Assembly (NCBI GenBank): GCA_019118605.1
Contig: DWYP01000049.1
Coordinates: 124,001 to 188,000, forward strand
Length of the DNA stretch: 64,000 bases
Origin: Candidatus Alistipes faecavium
Lineage (GTDB): Bacteria; Bacteroidota; Bacteroidia; Bacteroidales; Rikenellaceae
Direction of reading: 5' to 3'
Within the stretch, counting starts at the first letter, position 1. Every line of letters starts with the position of its first letter. Below are positions 1 through 7,909 of this stretch, piece after piece. Below the pieces are notes generated by a model. It was not told the DNA's origin and did no database searches. It saw only the letters and a list, made by a program, of their open reading frames with translations. A program made the translations under genes and the position numbers.

Positions 1-997
1 CGAGTTTCTCGAACCACGCCAGGCACTCCCGGTTCCCGGTCAGGCGGTAGGCCTTGATCATCGTGATCGCCGCCTCGAGGTGCACCCACCACAGTTTCTG
101 ATCCCACTCCAGCTGCTGCGGCGGGCGGCCCAGGCGATCCATGAAATAGAAGATCCCGCCGTACTCCTTGTCCCAGCCGTAGTCGATCGTGCGCAGTGAG
201 ATCTCTACCGCGCGGTCGATCAGGTCGCGGCGCCCGAGGCGGCAACCGAGATCCATGATGAACCACATCGCTTCGAGCGAGTGCCCGGGATTGATCGAAC
301 GTCCCTCGAACGAGTCGACCAGCGAACCGTCCTCGGCCGAGACGTTCTCGACGATCAGCCCCAGATCCTTCTGGTAGAAGACATCCATCACCTCGTGCAG
401 GCACGTGCGGATCGTCTCGTCGATCAGCGCCGGGTCGATCAGGTGCTCGATCTCGAGCGTCAGGTTGCAGAGGATCATCGGAAGGGCGAAATCCTTCATC
501 GGGCGCGTCCCCGGGTGCGCCTTGCACCACCGCCCCTTCGGATTGGAGCGTTTCTCGAGGATCCGGTCGAAGGTTCGCTTGGCAATCTGCGCATACTCCT
601 CGTTCCCCGAGGCCTTGGCCAGCTGCGCGAAGGCCATCGTCGCAAAAGTGTAGGAGAAGATGTTGTAGGGGTCAATGAGCGGCTTCCCCTCGCGCGTGAG
701 CGAGAAGTACCAGTTGTAATCGCCGTCGTGCCCGCAGCGGCGGAGGAACTCCCCGCCCTGCAGCGCGCAGTCGAGCCACTCCTGCCGAGGCTCCAACTTG
801 TTGCAGAGCATCGAGAAGAGCCACACCTCGCGACCCTGCAGCCAGATGAACTTGTCCGTGTCGTAGACGCTCCCGTCCCGGCCCAGGCAACTGAAATAAC
901 CGCCGAACTCCTTGTCCTGCGAATGGGTCAGCCAGAAGGGCAGTACGCTGTCCAACAGCTCCGACCTGTATTTTTCGGCCAATTCCTGAAAATCCAT
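1..997 (-). CDS. N-acylglucosamine 2-epimerase (RenBP/AGE family), 3' end off the window
   Basis: Read by hand on the minus strand; the frame is open from ATG at 997 to the window edge, giving 332 residues of a family that usually has about 390-430, so the C-terminus is missing. The product is an (alpha/alpha)6-barrel sugar epimerase that should interconvert GlcNAc and ManNAc. Seen: N-terminus MDFQELAEKYRSELL, the motif FEGRSINPGHSLEAMWF carrying the conserved catalytic His region, and LEWDQKLWWVHLEA near the visible end, which resembles renin-binding-protein type AGE more than cellobiose 2-epimerases. It lies 31 bp downstream of the sugar porter and is probably the third gene of a DUF4434-porter-epimerase operon. 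In Bacteroides an AGE of this type (NanE) serves sialic acid catabolism; that role here is inference. Confidence 0.88.
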   Translation of the reverse strand, partial: MDFQELAEKYRSELLDSVLPFWLTHSQDKEFGGYFSCLGRDGSVYDTDKFIWLQGREVWLFSMLCNKLEPRQEWLDCALQGGEFLRRCGHDGDYNWYFSLTREGKPLIDPYNIFSYTFATMAFAQLAKASGNEEYAQIAKRTFDRILEKRSNPKGRWCKAHPGTRPMKDFALPMILCNLTLEIEHLIDPALIDETIRTCLHEVMDVFYQKDLGLIVENVSAEDGSLVDSFEGRSINPGHSLEAMWFIMDLGCRLGRRDLIDRAVEISLRTIDYGWDKEYGGIFYFMDRLGRPPQQLEWDQKLWWVHLEAAITMIKAYRLTGNRECLAWFEKL

Positions 998-1028
998 ATC
1001 TCTTGATTTTTAGTTGTCGCGAATTGTT

Positions 1029-2429
1029 TTATTTCGTCCAGTACTTCTCGATCTCCTCGAGCGAACGGCCCGTCGTCTCGGGAACCGCCCGCCACATGAT
1101 CAGCATGTAGGGCACGCACATCGCCGCAAAGAAGAAGAAGGTTCCGGCGGGCGTCAGCGTCTCGAGCATCCAGGGCGTGAGCTGTCCGATCAGGTAGGTA
1201 CCGACCCAGAGTGCAAGCCCCGCGATGGACATGGCCAGGCCACGCACGCGCGTGGGATACATCTCCGAAAGGAGCACGAAGATCACGGCGCTGATCGACA
1301 CCGCGCAGCAGAAGACATAGAACAGGAAGAAGACCAGCAGGAAGGTCGGGGAGAGGCCCCAGGCCGCACCCCACATGAAATAGGTCCCGATGCAGAGCAG
1401 CGAGAGGATCATGCCCGAGACGCCCCAGTATACGAGCTGCTTGCGGCCCACACGGTCGATGATCGCCAGGGCCAGGACTGTCGTCAGCATGTTCACCGCG
1501 CCGACGAGCACCTGCGAGAAGAGCGAGTCGCTGCTCGAAAGCCCGGCATCTTCGAAGATCGCGGGCCCGTAGTAGAGCACGGCATTCACGCCCATGAACT
1601 GCCCGAGGATGGCGATGAACGACCCGATGGCCACGGCCCGGCGGATGCCGGGCTCCAGCAGGGCGCGCCAGTCGGCCTTCGAGGCCTCGCGCACCGAGGC
1701 ACGGACTTCGGACGTCTCGCGCTCGACCTCCTCCTCCGAACGGTAGATGCGCTGCAGCACGGAGCGCGCACGCTCCTCACGCCGGCGGAGGATCAGCCAC
1801 CGCGGGCTCTCGGGGATGAAGAAGATCACCAGGAAGAAGAGCAGCGCCGGAAGCGTCTCCGCGCCGAACATCCCGCGCCAGAGTTCCGTGACCCAGATCG
1901 TCTGCATCCACTGCGAGGCATAGTGTGCCGTCTCGGCGGCCTTCAGGATCTGGAAGTTCACCAGGTAAGCAGCCAGGAACCCGATGGTGATGGCCAGCTG
2001 GTAGAGCGACACGAGCGTCCCGCGCCAGCGGGCCATGGCCACCTCCGAGATGTACATCGGCGAGACGATCGACACCACGCCGATGCCTACGCCTCCGACG
2101 ATGCGGTAGATGACCAGCTGCGTGAAATCCGCACACACGGCGCACCCGATGGCCGAAACGGTGAAGAGCACGGCCGAAAGGAGCATCGTGAGCTTGCGCC
2201 CGAAGCGGTCGCTCAGCATCCCGGCGACCGCCACGCCGCCGATCGACCCGACCAGTGCGCAGCCGACGAACCAGCCCTGCTGCATCGAGTCGAGCGAAAA
2301 CTGCGTCGCCACGCCGGTGATCGTTCCCGAAATGACGGCGGTATCGTATCCGAAAAGAATTCCTCCGATGGCGGCCACGAGCGACAGGAACGCCACGTAG
2401 CCCGTATTGGCCTGCGATTTCATGCCCAT
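1029..2429 (-). CDS. MFS sugar porter (sugar:H+ symporter family)
   Basis: 466-residue inner-membrane transporter of the sugar porter branch of the major facilitator superfamily. Seen: the first helix with GGILFGYDTAVISGT, the loop DRFGRK between helices 2 and 3, the central PESPRWLI at the start of the long cytoplasmic loop, and the late motif PETTGRSLEEIE, all classic sugar-porter signatures. About twelve hydrophobic segments can be traced. The start ATG at 2429 is followed two codons later by another ATG. It begins 9 bp after the DUF4434 gene stop and is followed by the epimerase gene, so the porter probably imports the sugar that the epimerase converts. Substrate is not readable from sequence; ManNAc, GlcNAc or sialic acid are reasonable guesses. 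Confidence 0.93.
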   Translation of the reverse strand: MGMKSQANTGYVAFLSLVAAIGGILFGYDTAVISGTITGVATQFSLDSMQQGWFVGCALVGSIGGVAVAGMLSDRFGRKLTMLLSAVLFTVSAIGCAVCADFTQLVIYRIVGGVGIGVVSIVSPMYISEVAMARWRGTLVSLYQLAITIGFLAAYLVNFQILKAAETAHYASQWMQTIWVTELWRGMFGAETLPALLFFLVIFFIPESPRWLILRRREERARSVLQRIYRSEEEVERETSEVRASVREASKADWRALLEPGIRRAVAIGSFIAILGQFMGVNAVLYYGPAIFEDAGLSSSDSLFSQVLVGAVNMLTTVLALAIIDRVGRKQLVYWGVSGMILSLLCIGTYFMWGAAWGLSPTFLLVFFLFYVFCCAVSISAVIFVLLSEMYPTRVRGLAMSIAGLALWVGTYLIGQLTPWMLETLTPAGTFFFFAAMCVPYMLIMWRAVPETTGRSLEEIEKYWTK

Positions 2430-2438
2430 GCCGCGCGC

Positions 2439-3539
2439 TTATTTGATGTTGAAATACTCCTTGTAACGGTCGTACAGGTGCCCGGCCTGCAGATAGGCCG
2501 ACTGCGGGCTCATGAAGTGCGGGAACTCGAAGGTGATGGCCTTGTCGTACCCGGCGCGCCGGGCCGCCTCGAGTTTCATGCGCAGCTTGTCGAACTTGAT
2601 CGGAAGGAACTTGATCGGCATGTCGCGGTCGAACGACTCGGCATTCGTCCAGCACTGCATGCCGTACTTGTCGGCCAGGCGCTTGTTGACCGTGAAGAAG
2701 GCGTCCAGCTCGTCGTAGTCGATATGCCCGTCCTGGAAGGCGCAGGCGTCGACCACGTCGTGGATCCCGGCGAAGATCTCGTCCCACTCGCGTTCGTGCT
2801 GCTCGACCGACACGGCCTGCTCCTTGGAGAGCTTGCTCCCGCTGGCCATGACGGCCTTCTTGCCGTCGATCCACGGGGAGATGAAGGTCGGAAGTCCTCC
2901 CGAGACCTCCTTGCACTGCTTGCCCAGGGCGTGGAACGCCCCGATGGCGCCCTTCGTGGCGCGGCTGATCTCCCCGCTGATGTACCATCCGCCGAAACTC
3001 CTGTGGTGACGTCCGTACATCTCCCACACCTCGTCGATCACATATTTGTTATGTTCAATTTCATAGGTCATATCGCCCGTATCCCAGTAGCGGCCCGAAT
3101 CGTAGAGCCCGAAATAGAATTTCATGCCATACTTGTCGGCCAGGCGCAGGAAGAGGTCAATCAGGTCTATCGAAGGCATGTAGCACCCCTGTTTGAGGAG
3201 GTAAGGCGAGGGGTAGGTGATGAACTTGCGGTATCCCGAGCGGATGACGATGACCGTATCGATGCCGATGGCCTTCATGTGGCGGAAGTCCTGCTCCCAC
3301 TCCTTCGGGCCCCAGTTCTGATGGGGAATATCGTGCGAGATTTCGTCGAGAAAGGTTCCGGTAATGGGGAGTCCCGCCTCTTTGGGAACGATCAGGGCAT
3401 CGGACGAGGATCCCGCAACGGACTTTGAATCAGCATATTCACCGCGCGTAGCAGCCTTCAGCAAATCGGGAGCCACCACTGCAGAAGCCGCCGCAAGAGC
3501 CATATTCTTAAGAAAATTCCTGCGATTCGAGGTCTTCAT
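2439..3539 (-). CDS. DUF4434-type TIM-barrel protein with Tat signal
   Basis: 366 residues from ATG 3539. The frame stays open to a TTG at 3578, but that lies between the predicted promoter and the ATG and is unlikely as a start. The N-terminus MKTSNRRNFLKNMALAAASA is a twin-arginine signal, so export in folded form is expected. The mature part has TIM-barrel-like blocks (GTFLDEISHDIPHQNWGP, YYFGLY-like strand FYFGLYDSGRYW, GWYISGEI, CWTNAESFD) that fit the DUF4434 glycoside-hydrolase-like family; acidic residues in ISGEIS and NAESFD are candidate active-site groups. It is the first gene of the operon with the porter and epimerase. Biochemical function is not known; processing of an exported amino-sugar glycan is inference. 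Confidence 0.8.
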   Translation of the reverse strand: MKTSNRRNFLKNMALAAASAVVAPDLLKAATRGEYADSKSVAGSSSDALIVPKEAGLPITGTFLDEISHDIPHQNWGPKEWEQDFRHMKAIGIDTVIVIRSGYRKFITYPSPYLLKQGCYMPSIDLIDLFLRLADKYGMKFYFGLYDSGRYWDTGDMTYEIEHNKYVIDEVWEMYGRHHRSFGGWYISGEISRATKGAIGAFHALGKQCKEVSGGLPTFISPWIDGKKAVMASGSKLSKEQAVSVEQHEREWDEIFAGIHDVVDACAFQDGHIDYDELDAFFTVNKRLADKYGMQCWTNAESFDRDMPIKFLPIKFDKLRMKLEAARRAGYDKAITFEFPHFMSPQSAYLQAGHLYDRYKEYFNIK

Positions 3540-3597
3540 ATGGTACAACTGTTTATACTGTAGGGATGTTATAAGCAAATTTTCTTGTCATATAATG

Positions 3598-3630
3598 CAA
3601 ATATAATGAATAAATTTATAATGAGGCAAC
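3598..3630 (-). promoter_or_regulatory. Predicted promoter of the DUF4434-porter-epimerase operon
   Basis: On the minus strand TATATTTG (3598-3605) fits the Bacteroidetes -7 consensus TAnnTTTG; GTTG at 3627-3630 lies 21 bp upstream and partly fits the -33 TTTG. The heptamer TATAATG occurs three times on the plus strand across it (3591, 3602, 3617) and could be an operator, perhaps for the neighbouring ROK protein; that is inference. Confidence 0.5.
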
Positions 3631-3639
3631 ATTATTGCA

Positions 3640-3924
3640 TTTTTTATTCCGTTCGAGACATTTTTTTGCCCGAATGAGACCCGGGTGCGCAAAATGAGGT
3701 GTTCCACGACGGGCGCAACGCCCCGCCGCCCGCCGGGAACGGGATTTTCGCGGAGAGGCGACAGCCGCAAGGAGCGAGGCAACAGAGGGGAAGGAGCTGC
3801 GCGGAGAGACAGGAGAGGAGCGGTCTCCGGATGGGACTGCACGAAGAGACAGGAGAGGGCTGTGGCGAAGTCCGCGAGGGACAGGGCGCAGCGGCCGCAA
3901 GGAGTGGACTCACGGATCGTGCAC
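3640..3924. repeat. Non-coding, purine-rich intergenic stretch with dispersed short repeats
   Basis: No convincing gene. The plus strand is purine-rich and holds AGAGACAGGAGAGG twice (3805-3818, 3845-3858) and GCCGCAAGGAG twice (3764-3774, 3894-3904). Open frames here are extensions of antisense frames and have no family-like content. Confidence 0.6.
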
Positions 3925-3950
3925 AAAAAGAGCCCGTCCGAAGACGGGCC
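3925..3950 (-). terminator. Rho-independent terminator of the ROK gene
   Basis: Perfect 7-bp stem GCCCGTC/GACGGGC with a CGAA loop (3932-3949), followed in the minus direction by a run of T (complement of 3925-3929). It lies about 70 bp beyond the ROK stop codon. Confidence 0.85.
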
Positions 3951-4018
3951 CTTGCAGTTCCCCAAAAACACGCAGCCAGGAGGCGGGAGAAAGCCGTTCT
4001 CCCCTGCGATATCTTTCC

Positions 4019-5227
4019 TTACATAAGCCCCAGGAGTTTGCTGCGGCCCAGCATGCAGGCGCCGACGGCCCCGGCACGCTCGCCCAGCTTCGAGAGCTTG
4101 ATCGTCGTGTCCTTGTTCACCAGCTGCAGGGAGTATTTGTTGATGGCGCTCTTGAGCGGCAGCATGATGTAGTCCTTCGCCACGGCCAGCGTCCCTCCGA
4201 GCACGATCAGGTCGGGATTGAAGAGGTTGATCAGCCCGGCCATCGCCTTGCCCAGCGTATGCCCCACGCTCTCGATCACCTCGATGGCCAGCACATCCTC
4301 CTGGTTCAGGGCATCGAGGATATCCTCCAGCGAGATCGGCTCCTTGCGGTTGTACTTGTCCGAAAGCATCGAGACCCTCTTCTGCGCGAGCTTCTCCATG
4401 AAGATCCGGTGCACGGCCGATCCCGAAGCCCCGGTTTCGAGGCAGCCGCGCTTGCCGCAGCGGCAGATCACCTCGTTGTCGAGCAGCGGGAAGTGCCCGA
4501 ACTCGCCCGAGAAACCCGAACGTCCGTAGAAGAGTTTGCGGTCGATCACCAGCCCGACGCCCAGCCCCCAGCTCGCATTGACGAAGATCATCGTGTTCTC
4601 GTTGTTCCCCACGCCGTACATGTATTCGCCGTAGGTCATCGCACGCGTGTCGTTCTCGACGTAGACCTTGCATGCGAGGCGCTGCTCGAGCAGCAGCGCC
4701 AGCGGCTGCTCCTCGACGAAGAAATAGCTGTAGCTGTATCCTGTGCGGGAATTGACGCGACCCGAGAGGTTCACGCCCACGGCAAGGATCTTCTCCCGCT
4801 CGATCTTGCTCCCGGAGATGAAGTCGTTGATGATGTCGCACAGCTTGTCGAGCGACTGCGACACGTCCTCCATCAGGAACGGAACGGCATCGCGCGTGTC
4901 GACGACCTGCCCCTTGAAATTGAGCATCGCCAGCGTAATGACGTCCTGCTTGATGTCCACGCCGACGAAATAGCCCGCATAGGGATTCAGCCCGTAGATA
5001 TTGGGACGCCGCCCCCCGGCCGTGCCCTGCTTGCCGAAATCGTGGACGAAACCGTCCTCGATCAGCTCCGAAACGAGTTTGGTGATGGTCGGGACCGACA
5101 GATTCATCTCGTGACTCAGGTCCGTGATGCTGAAATCTCCTCCCGTAATGTAGTATCCGATCAATTGTCGCTTGAGCAGAGCCGTCTTGTTGCCCTCCTC
5201 GGCCTGTCGCAGAAAGGAATCGACCAT
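4019..5227 (-). CDS. ROK family transcriptional regulator
   Basis: 402 residues from ATG 5227. The frame can be opened to a TTG at 5263, but that TTG lies inside a -7 promoter element, so 5227 is preferred. The N-terminal winged HTH (FSITDLSHEMNLSVPTITKL, wing with GTAGGRRPNIYGL) is followed by a ROK sugar-kinase-like domain with VGVDIK near its start and the zinc-binding signature CRCGKRGCLE. The combination of HTH and ROK domain makes it a NagC/XylR-type repressor that senses a sugar or amino sugar. It lies between the epimerase operon and the two GH20 genes, transcribed toward the former and away from the latter; control of either by GlcNAc-type ligands is inference. Its own terminator follows. 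Confidence 0.9.
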   Translation of the reverse strand: MVDSFLRQAEEGNKTALLKRQLIGYYITGGDFSITDLSHEMNLSVPTITKLVSELIEDGFVHDFGKQGTAGGRRPNIYGLNPYAGYFVGVDIKQDVITLAMLNFKGQVVDTRDAVPFLMEDVSQSLDKLCDIINDFISGSKIEREKILAVGVNLSGRVNSRTGYSYSYFFVEEQPLALLLEQRLACKVYVENDTRAMTYGEYMYGVGNNENTMIFVNASWGLGVGLVIDRKLFYGRSGFSGEFGHFPLLDNEVICRCGKRGCLETGASGSAVHRIFMEKLAQKRVSMLSDKYNRKEPISLEDILDALNQEDVLAIEVIESVGHTLGKAMAGLINLFNPDLIVLGGTLAVAKDYIMLPLKSAINKYSLQLVNKDTTIKLSKLGERAGAVGACMLGRSKLLGLM

Positions 5228-5260
5228 ATTTATCTGATTGTTATTTGACGCTTTTCGGAA

Positions 5261-5268
5261 CAAATTTA
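5261..5268 (-). promoter_or_regulatory. -7 promoter element of the ROK gene
   Basis: Minus strand TAAATTTG fits TAnnTTTG exactly; it lies 34 bp upstream of ATG 5227 and includes the alternative TTG start at 5263, which argues against that start. No clear -33 TTTG is visible. Confidence 0.5.
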
Positions 5269-5489
5269 CAATTTTTATTTAAAATAATGACATTTGAATG
5301 CGGATAATTCCGCCATCTCTTCTCTTTTGAAAGATTTTTAAGTTAAAATTTTATGCTTCAGCAAATATCTTGCCCGATTTTCTTTCAAAACATCGTCCCA
5401 AAAGGCAGAATTCCGGCCCGCAGGGAGGATTTTTTCGCTCCCCGCCGCTCTTTTTGCCTCCCGGCGGCAGCGGAACCCGGGGAATTTCG

Positions 5490-5497
5490 TATCTTTG
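5490..5497 (+). promoter_or_regulatory. -7 promoter element of the GH20 pair
   Basis: TATCTTTG fits TAnnTTTG and lies 65 bp before the lipoprotein start at 5563. The divergent intergenic region 5228-5562 otherwise shows no gene; its left half is AT-rich. Confidence 0.5.
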
Positions 5498-5562
5498 TAA
5501 GTAAGGGCCCCGAAGGGTTGCACGGCTGCCCCGGGGCCGGACACCAAACCAAACCGACTCGC

Positions 5563-7881
5563 ATGAACAGAATCCTTACCCTGATCGCCTCGTGCCTGCT
5601 GCTGGCCTCCTGCGCCGGGAAAAACAGGTACGACCTGGTTCCCTACCCCAACCACCTGACACCCCGTCCGGGAACATTCACCGCCGCGGGGGCCGCATTC
5701 GTCGGCGACGAACGGATGGACGACGCCTCGCGCGCCGCCCTCGAGGCATTCGCCGCACGCCTCGCCGAAGCCTCGCAGGGCGAGAACCCCGTCCGCTATG
5801 CCGCCGATCCCGCCGCCGCGGAGGGATTCCGCTTCGTGGTCGACGAGAGCCTCGCCGCGGAACGCTACCTGCTCGACGTCTCGCGCCGCAGCGTCACCGT
5901 CCGCGCCTCGGCGCTGCCCGGGTTCCTCTACGCCATCCAGACCCTGCGGCAGCTGCTGCCCCCGGCCATATGCGGAGGTGAGGGCGCCGCAGAGTGGGTC
6001 ATCCCCTGCGTGGAGATCGACGACGCCCCGCGCTTCGCCTACCGCGGGCTGATGCTCGACGTCGCGCGACACTTCTTCGACGCCGCGCAGGTGAAGAAGA
6101 TCCTCGACGTGATGGCCTTCCACAAGCTCAACACCCTGCACTGGCACCTCACCGACGACCAGGGCTGGCGCATCGAGATCCGCCGCTACCCGCGGCTGAC
6201 CGAATACGGCAGCATCCGCAAGGGTACGGTCGTCGGGAAGAACTGGGACCAGTACGACGGCATCCCCTACGGAGGCTACTACACGCAGGAGGAGATCCGC
6301 GACGTGGTGGCATACGCCGCGGCGCGGGGCATCACCGTCATTCCGGAGATCGACCTCCCGGGGCACATGGTCGCAGCCCTGGCCTGCTATCCCGAGCTGG
6401 GATGCACCGGAGGCCCCTATGAGGTGTGGGGCCGCTGGGGCGTGGCCGACGACGTGCTGTGCGTGGGCCAGGAGAAGACCTTCGAGTTCCTCGAGGGAGT
6501 GCTTACGGAGGTGATGGAGCTCTTCCCCTCGGAGTACATCCACATCGGAGGAGACGAATGCCCGAAGGTGCGCTGGGAGAAGTGCCCCCGCTGCCAGGCG
6601 AAGATCCGCGAACTCGGGCTCCGGGACGACGACCGCCACCAGGCCGAGCACTACCTGCAGAGCTACGTCACGGCGCGCATCGAGAAGTTCCTCAACGCCC
6701 ACGGACGCCGCATCATCGGCTGGGACGAGATCCTCGAGGGCGAGCTGGCGCCCGACGCCACGGTGATGTCGTGGCGCGGCAGCGACGGGGGAATCGCCGC
6801 CGCAAAACTCGGGCACGACGCCATCATGACCCCCACGACGCACTTCTATTTCGACTACTACCAGGCGCGCGACACCGAGAACGAACCCTTCGGCATCGGG
6901 GGATACGTGCCCGTCGAGCGGGTCTACGCATACGAGCCGCTCGCCGACACGCTGCCGCAGGAGCTGCGCAGCCACATCCTCGGCGTGCAGGCCAACCTCT
7001 GGACCGAATACATCGCCACTCCCGAGCACCAGGAGTACATGCTCCTGCCGCGCATGGCGGCGCTGAGCGAGGTGCAGTGGTGCGATCCCGGGCGCCGCGA
7101 ATGGACGCGTTTCGCCGCGGCGATGCCCCACATCGTCGACCTCTACGGCCGCATGGGATACAACTATGCGACGGTGCTCTTCGGCGTGACGAGTTCGCTG
7201 CGCAACGTTCCCGAGAAAGGGTGCGTCGAGGTGACGCTCTCGACCGTCGGCGACGCCCCGATCCACTACACCCTCGACGGCGGGGATCCCACGGCCGAAA
7301 GCCCGCGCTACACCGCCCCGCTCGAGATCCGCGACAGCTGTACGCTCAAGGCCATCGCCCTGCGCGAAGGCGTCGCGCCGCGCCTGCTCGAGCGCACCTT
7401 CTCGCGGAGCAAGGCCCTCGGGCACGCCATCGAGCTCAACACCCTTCCGATGGGCAAATACACCTTCGGGGCCCCCGAAAGCCTGGTCGACGGCATCGAG
7501 AGCTCGTTCAGCTACGCCAACGGCGACTGGGCCGGGTGGTACGGCGACCCGATGTCCGTGACGATCGACATGAACGGCGCCACGTACGGCGAGGTGCGCC
7601 TCGGGACGCTCGTGCTGAAGGGCGAAGACATCTTCCCGCCGCTCGACCTCGCAGCAAGCACCTCCGACGACGGCGAGCACTTCACCGAGGTCGGGCGCAT
7701 CGAAATCCCGATGGAGACGGCCGCCGATCCCGAGGGGCTGAAGAGCTACACGGTGCGCTTCCCCGAGACCTCGGCCCGCTACCTGCGCGTCGAGGCCCGC
7801 ACGGTGAACCCGATTCCCGACTGGCACGGAGCCCGCGGCAAGCGAGGATTCCTCTTCGTGGACGAGATCTGCGTAAACTGA
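5563..7881 (+). CDS. Beta-N-acetylhexosaminidase lipoprotein, GH20 with C-terminal accessory domains
   Basis: 772 residues from ATG 5563; the longer open frame from 5353 would bury the signal peptide. The N-terminus MNRILTLIASCLLLASCAGK is a lipoprotein signal with cleavage before Cys in LASC. Order: GH20b-type N-domain (about 25-150), GH20 barrel with FHKLNTLHWHLTDDQGWRIEI and the catalytic pair D331-E332 in HIGGDEC, a chitobiase-type Ig-like domain (VEVTLSTVGDAPIHYTLDGG), and a C-terminal discoidin-like domain ending FLFVDEICVN. It should cleave terminal beta-GlcNAc or GalNAc from host glycans by substrate-assisted catalysis at the cell surface or in the periplasm. A second GH20 follows 28 bp downstream, probably in one transcript. 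Confidence 0.95.
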   Translation: MNRILTLIASCLLLASCAGKNRYDLVPYPNHLTPRPGTFTAAGAAFVGDERMDDASRAALEAFAARLAEASQGENPVRYAADPAAAEGFRFVVDESLAAERYLLDVSRRSVTVRASALPGFLYAIQTLRQLLPPAICGGEGAAEWVIPCVEIDDAPRFAYRGLMLDVARHFFDAAQVKKILDVMAFHKLNTLHWHLTDDQGWRIEIRRYPRLTEYGSIRKGTVVGKNWDQYDGIPYGGYYTQEEIRDVVAYAAARGITVIPEIDLPGHMVAALACYPELGCTGGPYEVWGRWGVADDVLCVGQEKTFEFLEGVLTEVMELFPSEYIHIGGDECPKVRWEKCPRCQAKIRELGLRDDDRHQAEHYLQSYVTARIEKFLNAHGRRIIGWDEILEGELAPDATVMSWRGSDGGIAAAKLGHDAIMTPTTHFYFDYYQARDTENEPFGIGGYVPVERVYAYEPLADTLPQELRSHILGVQANLWTEYIATPEHQEYMLLPRMAALSEVQWCDPGRREWTRFAAAMPHIVDLYGRMGYNYATVLFGVTSSLRNVPEKGCVEVTLSTVGDAPIHYTLDGGDPTAESPRYTAPLEIRDSCTLKAIALREGVAPRLLERTFSRSKALGHAIELNTLPMGKYTFGAPESLVDGIESSFSYANGDWAGWYGDPMSVTIDMNGATYGEVRLGTLVLKGEDIFPPLDLAASTSDDGEHFTEVGRIEIPMETAADPEGLKSYTVRFPETSARYLRVEARTVNPIPDWHGARGKRGFLFVDEICVN

Positions 7882-7909
7882 TTTTCAGACCCTTTACACC
7901 CGCAACACG

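Noticed and set aside
1014..3428. 804-codon open frame on the plus strand
   Set aside because: It is antisense to the MFS porter and DUF4434 genes and has the Arg/His/Asp-rich look of a GC-rich shadow frame; no domain is visible.
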